64,000 nucleotides of DNA from Pontederia crassipes (lineage: Eukaryota; Streptophyta; Magnoliopsida; Commelinales; Pontederiaceae): the NCBI GenBank assembly GCA_030549335.1, contig CM060198.1, forward strand, positions 55,871,995 to 55,935,994, written 5' to 3'. Both the position numbers and the translations under genes were made by a program. Below, one piece after another: positions 35,511 to 47,843 of the stretch. Below the pieces are notes generated by a model. It saw only the letters and a program-made list of their open reading frames with translations, was not told the DNA's origin and did no database searches. How positions within the stretch are numbered: position 1 is the first letter of the stretch; every line of letters starts with the position of its first letter.

Positions 35511-36480
35511 CCCTGCACTGGATCACACAACAGCACTCTCTCACTCCACTCCACTGGTCTGGTGGTTCCGTTGAGCTCTCGGAGCTGCCCCTCTCATCTC
35601 CAACAGCTTTTAAGGTCAGATTGCTGCCTCCTTTTCTTCGCCGGTCAATTTTGATCTTTGAAGTAGCTTAAAGATTGGATTTTTGGAGCTTTGGAGCGTT
35701 AGATCCACGCAATGCTGATGCTTCCAGTGCCAATGCCGGGATACGATTGGGACTTTCAGTTTCTGCGGAGTTTATGTTTGCTCCGCTCTCTGTGGAATTC
35801 GAGTTTGCTGTGCATTGTCTCGTCTCTGTTGCGGTCGGTAGGGTTTGGGTTTCCTGCGGGATGTGTGGGAAAGATCGTTCCTTTTTTACTATTGATTATT
35901 GCAAAGATGCGAGAATTCGATTTTTTCTCTTCTTGTTTAGTTTTCAAGAAACCTTTTTGTTATCTTTTTGGCCATCCTTTACCGGTTTTGCACTCAATTT
36001 CTTTGTTGCTTGTTGCTTCGTTCGCCACCAGTCCCTACTTCTCTTTCAATTTTGCGAAGCTTCGAGTGCTAAAATCTCCTCGAGTGGTTGTTATATACTA
36101 CACGGTATGTGTGGACCTCTTCATCATGATGATGTAGTCCTTCGTCTCACTCTCACCTAAATCCATCAGCCAGTCTCGACTCAGAGTACCACGTCTTATT
36201 TTGCATGTCGTTTTCTACTTAATTAGATGATCCACTCAACAAAACAATTGGCTTATTTGACAATTTGAGGAATGGATCAGGCGCATGGTGCATGATAGAG
36301 ACATTTTTGTAAACAAGTAGTATATTAATTGGCTCTTTAAGTTGGCAATGGAGAAAAGATCTTCAATTCTTTGTGTTATCAACTTGTCTTTTGTGTAAAA
36401 ATTCTCATCACCAAAGCCTGTACTTATTAAACACCCCTCTTTTATGCACAGGTTGAAGAAATTGTGTTGTTTTGTGGGAG

Positions 36481-39400
36481 ATGGCAAACCGTCAATCTGC
36501 TCTTTGTGTTCTCTTCTTTCTTTTTTGGGTCTCATTTGGTGAAGCTGAGTATATGAAGTATAAGGATCCTAAACAGACAATTAACACACGGATAGAGGAC
36601 TTAATGGGTCGGATGACTCTAGCAGAAAAGATTGGTCAGATGACACAGATTGAGCGTGAGGTTGCATCAGCACAGGTTATGAAAGATTATTTCATTGGTA
36701 AATACATACACAATTTTCATTCAGATATCATGAGGTTTATTTATGCTTTGATATGCAAATATGAGAGTTGAGGCTACAAGGCTAGTAACCTTCTCCCGCA
36801 GGTAGTGTATTGAGTGGTGGGGGGAGTGTGCCTGCTCCCCAGGCCAGTGCTGCAGATTGGGTGAAAATGGTAAATGAATTCCAAAAGGGTTCTCTCTCAA
36901 CACGTCTGGGTATTCCAATGATCTATGGCATTGATGCTGTTCATGGACACAATAATGTCTATAGTGCAACAATATTTCCTCATAACATTGGTCTTGGTGC
37001 TACAAGGTTAGTAACTGTTCTTTCTCGTTACTGATTTACTTCGGTCCAAGCTCATTTATTCTGATTCTGAAAGATAAAGACATTCCAGTAAGATAATGGC
37101 TTAGGCTGACATGGTTTATGTGTAACTTCTTTGTTGTTCTGCAAATAACATATTTCAAAAGAGCAATGACAGCAAACCTCTACTAAAATTGAAGAAAGTT
37201 TTAGTTCAGAGAATGGGTAATCCCCAGAAAACTGAGCAGTATACCTCAAATTCTTAATGCCTTAAGTAGATCTTAAACTAGACATCAGTGAGACTTCGGT
37301 GTGATGGCATGTTACTTATTCTAGACGGCTGTTGATGTGCCTTGAACTAAATTGCATCCTTAAACTCAAAATTGCGTAAATGGAAAATAAGAAGAATAGA
37401 CAATTAGAAATTGTGGTATTAAGCAAGGGCCTCAACTCTTATATATAAGGGTTAAGTTTTATATTGATGTACTATTTTTTGTTCATTGTGAAATCTCTTT
37501 GGCAACAAGCTCCTTTGTCTGTGGTTGTCTCCTTGTTCATATTGATTCAGAGGATTTTAGTTTTATCACGTTAGAAGTTTGTGTCAGTCTCCTTTGTTGT
37601 TATGTTCATTTACTTATTCATCTGCGTCCTATCGCAAAGGAAATATGTTCTAATTGTTGTAGTAGTTTTTCTTCTTTCTTAGCTTTTGTCCTCTGCCTCC
37701 TAGGGATCCCCAGCTCGTGAAGAGAATTGGTGAGGCGACTGCACTTGAAGTAAGAGCAACAGGAATCCCTTATGTCTTTGCTCCATGTATCGCAGTAAGT
37801 TAATATAACAATTTTTGGGAGCGAGTTAATATAACAACTAATCATGTTCTTCAGATCAGTTACTGTTACAGTAACAGTCCAGATCTCCTAGTTTAGAAAA
37901 GTAGCTCTTTTGACATATGAGTTTGTAAATTGAAGGTTTGCAGAGACCCAAGATGGGGACGATGTTATGAGAGCTACAGTGAAGATCACAGTGTTGTCCA
38001 ACAAATGACAGAAATAATACCTGGATTGCAGGGAGATATCCCCACTAATCATAGCCATGGCGTCCCTTATGTTGCAGGAAAGTGAGTCATTTAGATCCAA
38101 ATAACTTCTTTTTTTGTACAAGATAACTCTTTTTTGTATACTTGTCTTTCAGTTGCTCCCTATGTGTATGTAGTACTCACCTTTTCACAATTAAAAAAGT
38201 TACCCTTGTTCCATTATTACTATGAAACTGTAGTAATACTTGATTATTCACAAAATCACACATTTACAGCAAGTACTATCATACAAAAAAACAAAGGTAT
38301 AAGGCATCATCATTTTCAACTTGATCACTACAATCACTGCCTTATTTTTCTTCTGGGGGAAAGATTATCACTGTCATATACATGAGGCTATGCCTATTTC
38401 ATGTCATGATTACTGTAATCTTTCAAGCCACTTTATTCCAGAAATTCATTTGTTGACTTGCGATTGGCCAGGGACAAAGTGGCAGCTTGTGCAAAGCATT
38501 ATGTTGGTGATGGTGGAACACACAATGGAATTAATGAGAATAACACTATTATAAACCGAGATGGACTTCTCAGCATCCATATGCCTGCTTACTTGAACTC
38601 GATCATAAAAGGTGTCTCGACTATCATGGTGTCATACTCAAGTTGGAACGGAGTGAAAATGCATGCCAATAGTGATATGGTCACTGGCTACCTCAAGAAC
38701 ACTCTTCATTTCCGAGTAAGCATTACTGTGCATGTGATTTGTTTGTTTGTCTTTTCTTGCATTTATTTTGCTCTGTTTATATTGTGAGATGTATACTGAA
38801 AATGTTTTTTCAGGGTTTTGTAATTTCGGATTGGCAAGGAATTGACAGGATCACTACCCCATCCGGTTCTAATTACACTTACTCTGTTCAGGCTGGAATT
38901 AATGCTGGTATTGACATGGTTAGTATCTCTCCCTCATGGAACAGTCATAAAGTTGTTACTTGACATTGTTGAAATCGAAAAAAATTTTCCACAATTTTTT
39001 TTCTGAAAGAGAAAAGAATGACTACTGGAGTTGGGCGGTCCATTTTCGTTCATAAGTGTACAAGTGGTTCCAAATACTCCTAAAAAAAAGGGATTCCAAA
39101 TAAAAACCCAAGGATTACCTTGTGTAACTTTTTAATGTTATCTTGTATACTGTTTTGATCTTCCTTCTTTTGGGCAGGTGATGGTGCCGTACAACTACAC
39201 TGAGTATATTAATGATCTAACTTCCCTTGTTAACAAGAATGTTATCCCCATGAGCAGAATTGATGATGCTGTGCGAAGAATTCTGCGGGTCAAATTCACC
39301 ATGGGTCTTTTTGAGAATCCTCTTGCTGACCTTAGCCTGGCTGATCAACTAGGAAAGAAGGTTTTTTTCTTTCTGAATAGTGATGTGATTGTTCGTTGTG

Positions 39401-40701
39401 TTTCTTTTTAAAATAAACTTCAATCTGCACTGAATAGGAGCATAGAGATTTGGCAAGGGAAGCTGTTCGGAAATCACTTGTGCTACTCAAAAATGGAAAT
39501 TCCACCAATGATACATTGTTGCCCCTTCCGAAAAAAGCTGACAAGATTCTTGTTGCTGGAAGTCACGCTGACAATTTGGGTTATCAATGTGGTGGCTGGA
39601 CCATTGAGTGGCAGGGGGCTAGTGGAAATATCACAGTCGGTACATTTTCTCGACTTACTAATCAATTGTATGGTACAGATATGCCAAAATCATTTAGGAG
39701 TTCCTCATTGAGCATCTTCCATTCTTTTGCATATCCAATTAGGTACAAAAAAGTGTATATCAGCCCACTATTTTAATGCAAACCCTCAATCATTATGAGT
39801 TTTAACGATGATAGTGCCAATACATTTCAGAATGGAATAATTTAAAGAGAATGAGGCTTAGCTTAGTAGAATGGAGGCTACAGGACATACGAGAACTGGA
39901 AAAGGGGGTTGCAATAAATATAAGCTAGTGTTTTGTTTTGTGAATTTTTATTTTCTGAATAGATAACAGATAAGGGATTTTTCTGCAGGAACCACGGTTC
40001 TTGAAGCAATTAAATCCACAGTTGATCCATCCACTAATATTGTATACAAAGAGAACCCTGATGAAGATTTTGTGAAAAGCAATGGCTTCGCCTATGCCAT
40101 TGTTGTTGTAGGAGAGCTCCCTTATACTGAAACCGTCGGAGACAACCTCAACCTTACGCTTCCTGACCCTGGCCCAAGTACGATTCAGACTGTCTGCGGT
40201 GCCGTGAAATGCGTTGTGGTCATCATCTCTGGCAGGCCTGTAGTCATTGAGCCCTATGTTCATTTGATGGACGCACTGGTAGCTGCTTGGCTTCCTGGAT
40301 CTGAAGGTCTTGGTGTCACTGATGTTCTGTTTGGAGATTATCCATTCACTGGCAAGCTCTCTCGCACCTGGTTCAAGTCTGTAGACCAGCTTCCTATGAA
40401 TGTTGGAGATCAACACTATGACCCATTATTTCCCTTTGGCTTCGGTATAACAACAGAAACACAGGGGGTCAGGTAAAATTTGATTCTTTTACATCAGGAA
40501 AACTATGTTCATAAAACCACATATATCTCCCTCTATTCAAATTATTTGACTGTTTGCTTGACCTGCTTCAGTTTGTCTCATGGAAGCCATGCACATAATC
40601 AGGTAGCATCGTCCGGGGTGGACAGAAGAAAGAGTTCTGTGGTAGCGGTGGCCGCAATTCTTGGTTTTCTAGTGACATGGATATCCATTAGTTTCTTATA
40701 A
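36481..40701 (+). CDS. GH3 beta-glucosidase / exo-beta-glucanase
   Basis: Hydrolyses terminal glucose from beta-glucans or beta-glucosides in the wall or apoplast. Exons: 36481-36697, 36802-37006, 37704-37794, 37936-38081, 38472-38715, 38814-38918, 39178-39360, 39438-39639, 39989-40472, 40572-40701. All are GT-AG with matching phases, giving 668 aa, slightly longer than barley exo-beta-glucanase. Residues 1-23 look like a signal peptide ending near GEA. The N-terminal barrel has [30 protein letters not shown] and the nucleophile in VISDWQG (D about 307). The second domain has the acid/base-type Glu in YTETVGDN (about 512). Several N-glycosylation sequons are present. The last exon adds a Ser/basic linker and a 20-residue hydrophobic end, which may be a GPI signal or a membrane anchor. 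It lies between the two AO copies and is not duplicated with them. Confidence 0.93.
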
Positions 40702-41260
40702 TCTTGTGGCATGTTGTTATCAGACGGCCTTTAAGTGATGTCCATACCATTCTCTTCTGGAATGACTGGTGTGGTTGGATTCTGGTGTTATTCCTGGAAA
40801 TTTAAATTTCAATGAACAGATTATATCCCTTGTCAGAAGTTGGACATCTGGAGGGAGGTGTTTATTTTACTTTAATCATTTTTCCAAATTCACTTGTACA
40901 AGAACAAAGGCTGGCAATGAATTTGTCAAAGATGAAAATTTTGTCTGCTCCAATATTTTTTGTCAAGGTTTATATGGATGGAGGTAGTAAGAAGTACTTA
41001 TTTTTTTTGTTGAAATCTGTAGAGAAACTTCCAAAAGAGATGCCATATCCAAATGCTGAGAAACCTGATATACAGATATTTGTGGATTTCTACGAGAAGC
41101 TTACTAGTCAAATATTTGTTTGCCGCAACCAAACAAAAGAAACGAGGTAACTCAATACATAATGACCATCTCATGAGGTTGAATAAAGCTCAACCACATT
41201 GTCTGCGAGTTACAGATCGAAAGCCAATACAAACAACAAATCCACAGTTCTAACCTCTCA

Positions 41261-42574
41261 CTACTGTGCTTCTGCCTTCACCTCTTTAGCCTCTTCAGAT
41301 TCTCTGATCAACTTCAGGATATCTGCCTTCTTGGCCAGCAGGGCTTCCATCTCAGTATCAATCTTTTTCAGCTTTTGCTTGAGCTTATCAACATCCTTGC
41401 TATTTTCATTTCCATCCTTTTTCTTCTTCTCAGTCTTGTCCTTCTTGTCCTTGCTTTTCTCTTTCACCTCACTTGTTTCATTTTCCACTGGTTCATCAGC
41501 ATTTTCTTTTTTCTCTTTGTCTTTGTCTTTCTTGTCCTTCTGTTCCTTCTTATCTGATTCTTCAATCTCTTTCTTACCATCATTTACCTTTGTGTCATCT
41601 CCGATATTCAATTCTCTTGTGCTGCTTAAATGTCCTTCTTTTCCTTCCTTCATTTCACCCTTAGGTTTCTTTTTCTCGTCTTTATCCTTGTTCTTCTTTT
41701 GTTTCTTATTTTCCTTTGTTTCTTCATCTTTCTCTTTTTGCTTCTCACTTCTGTCAGATTCTTGATCTCCGTGTTTATCACTTTTCTCCTCTTTTTTCTT
41801 GTCTTTCTTTAACTCGTCATTCTCCTTAGAATTGCCAATCTCATTTTCTCTATCTTTTTTCTTATATTTTTCTGTTTCTTCATCCTCTTTAGCTTTCTTC
41901 TCTGAATCTTTATCATCTGTCTCTTCATCTTCAGATTTCTTGTCCTTGTTCTTCTCCTTTGAATCTTTGTCATCTGCCTCCTCATCTTTCTTAGATTTCT
42001 TATCCTTCTTCTCCTTGGATTCTCTGTCATTTGCCTCTCCATCTTTCTTAATTTTCTTATCTTTCTTCTTCTCTTTTGAATCTTTGTTATCTGTTTCTTC
42101 ATCCAAAGTCTTTTCTTTCTTATCCTTTTTCTTCTTCTTTGAATCACTAGCATCACTAGTTTCTTCAGCTTCTTTTGACTCTCGATTCTTCTCCTTATCC
42201 TTTACCGCGTGTTCCTTTTGCTTGCCATCTTCGTCCTTCTTTCTCATAGCTTTCTCTTCATCCTTCCCATCTTTCATCAATTCCTCATCTTTCTTCTTTT
42301 TCTTCTTGTCCTCTTTTTTCTTTTCCTTTTTTCCATCTGTTTCATTGTCTTCTTCCTCTTCAATATCCTCTTGTTTCTTTTTCTTCTCTTTGTGTTTCTT
42401 ATCCTTCTTATGTTCCTCGTTCTTGACCTTCTCTTTCTCGAGAGTCTTTGTCTTCACCTCAACTTGGAGTTCTTCCTTTTCATTTTCTGATGATTGTTCT
42501 TTTTCTTTGCTTTTGAGCTTCATATGGAACTCTTCCTTTACTTCTTTCACAACAGAATCAAATGTTTCCGCCAT
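41261..42574 (-). CDS. Lys/Glu-rich low-complexity protein
   Basis: A single 437-codon exon starting MAETFDSVVKEV. About 60% of residues are Lys, Glu or Asp. A central zone of roughly 18-residue repeats (KDSKEKKDKKSKKDEE-type) spans about residues 140-240. The C-terminal ~45 residues are less repetitive and form a predicted coiled coil (LKQKLKKIDTEMEALLAKK). No catalytic domain is seen. Similar plant proteins are usually annotated by composition only. Function is unknown, perhaps a disordered nuclear or chaperone-like protein. It is convergent with the beta-glucosidase, with 560 bp between the stop codons. The long antisense Ser/Phe-rich frames are its shadows. Confidence 0.8.
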   Translation of the reverse strand: MAETFDSVVKEVKEEFHMKLKSKEKEQSSENEKEELQVEVKTKTLEKEKVKNEEHKKDKKHKEKKKKQEDIEEEEDNETDGKKEKKKEDKKKKKKDEELMKDGKDEEKAMRKKDEDGKQKEHAVKDKEKNRESKEAEETSDASDSKKKKKDKKEKTLDEETDNKDSKEKKKDKKIKKDGEANDRESKEKKDKKSKKDEEADDKDSKEKNKDKKSEDEETDDKDSEKKAKEDEETEKYKKKDRENEIGNSKENDELKKDKKKEEKSDKHGDQESDRSEKQKEKDEETKENKKQKKNKDKDEKKKPKGEMKEGKEGHLSSTRELNIGDDTKVNDGKKEIEESDKKEQKDKKDKDKEKKENADEPVENETSEVKEKSKDKKDKTEKKKKDGNENSKDVDKLKQKLKKIDTEMEALLAKKADILKLIRESEEAKEVKAEAQ

Positions 42575-43760
42575 TGTTGACCCACCAACAAAGTTGCCCT
42601 GAAGTCAATCCTCTGATCACCTGAAGATGGTTGAAAGTAATTGCGACACCTAAGTTCCAACTGTAAGTTATAATGTAGAAAACGGGATTTGCATATTATA
42701 GTAGGTCGATCAACTCAGTTGAAAACACAAAAAAAAAATTGTTTATTCAAAAGGTCAAATCCATCTATTGCTTTATGCAGTATGGATCAGCATGCAGTGT
42801 AAGATGGAAAATATTGGAGTATAAATTCCTTCACAAATATATGATTGATGCAGAATAAGATGTGGACCGGCATTTAAATGTTCAAGATATATCTACCTCA
42901 TTAATAACAAAGAAGTCAAATTCTAATGGTCAACAACATTCAAGCGGTCGAAATGAAATCAATTCAAAACATTTTAGCCAATATGGAAAGGAAAAAAAAA
43001 ACAGCTTTATCTCTTTCAAAGTTCAGACAGGTTAGATGGTACATTGGGATGAGATGAAGTAAGATGCAAAATCTGGTATGTTTTAACTTGAAGGATTGTA
43101 GCCATCACTTTCATGATGAAGAATTGCATTTAACTAAGATGAATCGTCATGTGATCATCAAACACTTCGTGAGGCTTATATTGCTATTGGAAAAGCCATG
43201 AAATTAAAGAAACTGCAACGCGGAAGAACCTTCATTCCAAGAAAATGATGATGATTTGTAAAGAAGATCGAGGATACCAATGAAGAAATAACATTTGCTG
43301 CTTCACACTTTCCAATAAAGTAAGCATCTACAGAATTAATTACTAAATCTCTGATCTCTTCCATTAGGAGCAACTCAAACTGTTTCTATGTGCACAGGCA
43401 AGGAACAGTTCCCTTCACAGGAATCAGAGTGGAGAGAAATCATCATGATCTAACACTTTTATCAGGCCAAAGCCTGAAAACAAATCAGCAGGACATCTGT
43501 TGCTGATCGTCTCTACTGAGAGCTAGTGACATGGACAAACACTTTGCATATATCGAATTTTCGGATCATTCCCCTAAAAAAAAACCACCGATTAATAAAG
43601 CTCGCCACGACGACTGTAAACATTAAACTTCGCCGTAAGATCTCAGCCGAGCGGGGAAAGAAAAGAACAAGTACCTTCTGATCGTCGAACGGTCTCCGGA
43701 TCTCTCCCGGAGTGGAAGGCTTTGGAAAAGAGGTTTCCTTCTTTCTCTCTCCACTTCTTT
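42575..43760 (-). other. Probable 5'UTR with intron of the Lys/Glu-rich gene
   Basis: On the minus strand a first noncoding exon from about 43750 to 43675 would end CAGAAG before GTACTT. An acceptor TTGACTTCAG ends at 42599, just 25 bp before the ATG. The intron (42599-43674) has no coding potential. This is inferred from splice signals and the upstream TATA only. Confidence 0.45.
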
Positions 43761-43775
43761 CCTCTTTCTGCCAAC

Positions 43776-43785
43776 TTTTATATGT
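43776..43785 (-). promoter_or_regulatory. TATA box of the Lys/Glu-rich gene
   Basis: The minus strand reads CATATAAAAG about 100 bp upstream of the candidate 5'UTR donor. A GA/CT repeat lies immediately upstream, a common arrangement in plant core promoters. Confidence 0.5.
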
Positions 43786-43796
43786 ACGACGAAGAG

Positions 43797-43797
<1 letters not shown>

Positions 43798-43827
<30 letters not shown>
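43798..43827. repeat. (GA)n microsatellite
   Basis: About fifteen GA dinucleotides, just upstream of the predicted TATA box of the minus-strand gene. It could bind GAGA-binding factors (family knowledge), but this is not shown here. Confidence 0.9.
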
Positions 43828-43829
<2 letters not shown>

Positions 43830-44185
43830 AACCGCGTGTCGTTCGAGGGCCCTCGCGCGGGCGGGCACGCGGCGAGATCCGTCGTAGATTGAGATGTTAC
43901 TTAACAAGATTGATCTCAGGTGATGTCTCCGATACGAAACTGTGTGGGATCGAACAGCGTATTGCCTAATTCTTGACACCCCATTGGTGGAAGTAGACCA
44001 GGACTGCGTGGCCCCAACAGTCTCCCCGAATGGTTGGTCCACGTGTCGGTTGCTGGTGGGTTCATAGTGGCAGATAGATCCTCCTCACTGTGCTCGTATC
44101 AGAACATATCCAATTCGTTGAATGCGATCGGAGTTGCAACTTTGGACGTGGAAGCTTTACCTGCGGTTCTTATACAAATCACATG

Positions 44186-44237
44186 AAATAATAATAATAA
44201 ATTATTAATAATAATAATAATAATAGTAATAATAATA
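44186..44237. repeat. (TAA)n microsatellite
   Basis: An interrupted run of AAT/TAA triplets in intergenic DNA. Confidence 0.85.
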
Positions 44238-44360
44238 TCTTATTTAATTAATTTAATAGTAAAAGAAATATCATATCTTCGAGATTTGAACTTATATTTT
44301 TTTTGGAAACATACTAATCTAGCAGATGAACCGCTAATTTTATCTCTTTTGTTTTATAAT

Positions 44361-45311
44361 GGGTTATTTTCTCTAATCATCCCTAAATTATTACGAGATC
44401 TAACCTCAAAATTTTTTATTTTTTGGATTCCTAAACTTTCATGATTTTCCAGTTTAATCCTTCCGTTCAATTTCGTTAATTTCTCGGTTAACTTTAATTT
44501 TTTTTATTTGTAAAAAGTTCAGTATACCCTTGTGCCTTCCTTAAGTGTTAGTCTCTTTTGGTTTTAAATAATATATAATAAATATAAAAAAATAATTAAA
44601 AAAAGGATAGGGGAGGACGACGGTTCCCCCCGTCGCCTGAGCGCGAGTGAGCGAGCCGGTGCATGCCGGCGAGGTCGCTCGCGCTCAGGCGAGCTCGCTT
44701 GCTGCGGGGTTGCGCCGGCTCGCTCGCTCTCAGGCGTCCTTTCGTCGGCACGAACAAGCACGCTCACGCTCAGGCGAGCTCGCTCGTTGCAGGGTTGCGC
44801 TGGCGAGCTCGCTTGCACTCAAGTCGCTCAGGCAAGCTCTCTCTGGCGCGAGCGAGCTCACTCGTGCTCAGGCGAGCGAGCTCACTCGCGCTTAGGAGGG
44901 CGAGGCGAGCTCTCATCGGTGCAAGCAAGTGAGCTCGCGCTCAGGCGAGATCTCGCCAGTGTGAGCAAGCTCGCTCGCGCGCTCAGGCGAGCTCGTCATG
45001 GGGTTGCTCCGGCAACACGGGGGAGGGGCGGCGCCCCCCAAAGCCCCTCCTGCCTTTTTCTTTTCTAAATTTTTTTTATATTTATTATTATATATTATTT
45101 TATGTAAAGTTGACTAACCCTTAAGGTAGGGGTACAATGGTTTTTTCATAAATATAAAAAATTAAAGTTAATCGAGAAGTTGACGAAATTGGACGGAAGG
45201 ACCAAACTGAAAAAAATTGCGAAAGTTTAAGGACTCAAAAAATGAAGTTTGTAATTTGGAGTTAGATCTGAAAAATTGTAATAGTTTTGGGATGGTTAGA
45301 GGAAATAATCT
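44361..45311. mobile_element. Second Mutator-like TIR element with GC-rich repetitive core
   Basis: The left arm, 44361-44590, is the inverted complement of about 45060-45311. Shared landmarks are TATTTTCTCTAATCATCCC, CTTCCGT...TTTCGTTAA and TATATAATAAATATAAAAAA. The architecture and parts of the arms match the element at 4208-4980, so they look like one broad family. No clean 9-bp target duplication was found. The core, about 44610-45050, is very GC-rich and repeats CGCTCAGGCGAGCTCGCT-like units at least seven times. It opens frames on both strands, but no transposase is present. Confidence 0.72.
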
Positions 45312-46590
45312 TATTTTATATCCAAAAACATATGTTCAAAAGATTGGACAATAAACATCTAAGATCGTTTCAAAAAAGAACATCTAATTAAGATCAAGGA
45401 TATGAATGCACAATATTACATGAGCAAATCACTTCATGTGCTTATATATAATTGTGCTTATATATCACTTCATGTGGAGCAACTTATTTGGTATCAGAAC
45501 AAAATAAAATAAGGAGTTTTTTTTACCAAACAATCACATGGATCTATAACATTAATGATGAGAATAATAAAAAAAAATAAGAGCAAATGAGTTCTTGCTC
45601 AACTTAAGAACAAAATAGCTTCTATTAATTTGTTCTTATTTATGTTGGAAACATTTCGGGGCAATCCAACTTGTTCTTGGAACAAAATTAAAGATGTCAA
45701 ACAATCTCAAAGTGAATAATATTTTGATTCAATTAGGGATATTATAGTGGAGTTGATCTCGCATGTAAAACTGAGTCATGTGAAAAACACGAGTCATGAA
45801 TCAACAAGATCTCTCAACGAGGATATTGAATCTTTACGCGTGGGAGATTATAACAATCTAAGGTTTACGATCAAGTGTATTAATGCATAAACTCACACAA
45901 GTGGTCATGAGTTCATTATAGCTACCACATTCATCTATCAATACACATTTTAAACTCGTGCAAGTCAAGAGTTATCTTGATTGGGTCAGAATTAGGGATA
46001 TTACCAAGTAATATGGATGAGAAGCTAGTACTCCCCTAAAGCCTTTGTAATCAATCATTTTACTTATGTTCTGTTTGACAACATCAAAATTAATATTTCA
46101 AGTAGTATTTAGCGGTTCAAACGTTAATTTTTTTGTTTGGTACCGAAAATGAGTAGCGTTTAGTGTTTCATATAAAAATATTAAAAAGCTACTTCTATTA
46201 GCTTTTAACATTTAGAGGTTAGCGTTTTATAATTTTTTCCAATTTTGTCCTTATTCAAATATATTATTTCTTTCTAACTTATCTTATTATTTTCTTATTT
46301 TTATTTTATAATCATTTAACTATATTTCTTTTTATATTCATACTTAATTAATTACAAACTATTTATATGTTAACAATGAATAAAACATATTTTCACAATT
46401 AATATTTTTATATCATGGATGCACTATATATAAAATTTATTGTCAATATAAATTTCTATATATTTTAACAAAAATGTTAGTTGTGAAATTTTATTTGATT
46501 TAATTCAGATATAAATATTTAATTTATTTTATTATAATACAATTTGTATAGTGCTTAAATTAAGATTAAATAAATAATATTTCCTTTCTA
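45312..46590. other. AT-rich intergenic DNA with a possible LTR relic
   Basis: TTTGGTATCAGAAC at about 45489 resembles a tRNA-Met primer-binding site, and nearby text has the look of a decayed retrotransposon leader. No LTR pair or coding domain could be found. No gene is called. Confidence 0.35.
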
Positions 46591-47420
46591 AAAGGCAATG
46601 TACAAGTATAATAACAAATAATCTTTCATTTTTAACAAATGTATTAATTTTAAATTAAAAAATTAAAGTAATGAATTCTATTGAATCCAAATAATTTTAA
46701 AATAAAGAATTCAATTTGAGACCAATTAAGATAAATATTTCCTATATTTTCTATTTTAAAGATAATGGATAAGTATAATAATTTTAGAAAACAAAAATTA
46801 TTCTATAATGATTTGTTGTATAAGATAACAAAAATAAAAGAAGATTAAGTAGCATAATTTGATTAGAAGCAGATATTTTTTTAGTTTGATTAAAAAAATA
46901 GATTTTCCATTCTAAAAGATAATGTACAGGTAATATTATTTACTTTATAATAGATAATTTGTTATTTTTTAAATTTTAAATAATTTGAAATAAAGAATTC
47001 AATTTGACTCCAATCAAGATTAAGACATTCATTTCTAAAAGATAGTGAACAAGTATAATCAAATAAATATTTATTTATTTCTGCATTAAAAATAATTTAT
47101 TAAGAAATTGTGGTCAAATTAAGATTTATTTCTATTTTTAAAAGGTAATGGAAATGTATATAAAAAGTAATATTTGCTTCTTAAAAGATAATGTGTTATT
47201 TATGAAATAATAAATATATATATAATATTCAATTTGAGTATGATTAAAATAAATAAATTTTTTTTAAAAAGTAATGTACAAGTATAATAAAAAATTATGC
47301 TATTTCATTTTTAGAAGATATTGTTTTATTTTCAAAATTTAAAAAAATAAAATAAAGAATTCAATTTGAGTTCAATAAAAATTAATATTTTCTTATAAAA
47401 GATAAAAAAATACATAAAAA
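46591..47420. repeat. Degenerate tandem array
   Basis: A motif like AAAGRTAATGTACAAGTATAAT recurs near 46591, 46757, 46917, 47037, 47141, 47267 and 47398, at intervals of about 100-165 bp. Between motifs AATTCAATTTGAG and CAATTAAGAT also recur. It appears to be an old AT-rich satellite-like array. It lies between the Mutator-like element and AO2. Confidence 0.6.
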
Positions 47421-47843
47421 ATAATTATAGTTTTGAAAAATAATTAATTATTTAAGAAAAAAATAATTGAAGTAGAAATTAGATCTTAGTAGATTTAAAT
47501 TAAGTTTTAAGATTTTTAAAATAGACTAATCTATTTATCACATTTAAATACTAATAATTATTTGGGGTCGATGGATGTATTGCACGTGAATATTGCTGTA
47601 AAATACAGCAAGAGATTGCAGTTGTTAGATTTAAATGAACGGTGCTGATTTAATGACGTGGAAGTTCCTCTTTCGAGAAAAAAAAAAGTGTCTTCCTTTT
47701 CACCAAATTCCTTCACCTCTGCAACTCCTTCCCTCTCTCCTTTTTCTTGACGATTTTCTTTCTTCCCTTTCTTCTCTTCCTCTTTCTATCTCTCCTCGTG
47801 AAACAAATTTGCAAGCAAAGGAAGAATCTTCGTGCTGATCAAC

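Noticed and set aside
35675-36160. 161- and 141-codon frames upstream of the beta-glucosidase
   Set aside because: They lie in the inferred 5'UTR intron, lack an ATG in good context tied to a domain, and look like low-complexity hydrophobic read-through.
41799-42602. 267-codon Ser/Phe-rich plus-strand frame
   Set aside because: It is the exact antisense of the Lys/Glu-rich coding exon; AAG and GAA codons read backwards give Ser, Phe and Leu.
44564-45068. Several 80-90-codon frames on both strands
   Set aside because: They read the GC-rich repeat core of the Mutator-like element; composition and overlap on both strands argue against real proteins.
45489-46060. Retrotransposon leader suggested by TTTGGTATCAGAAC
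   Set aside because: Only a primer-site-like string remains; no LTR pair or coding domain could be found, so no element is called.
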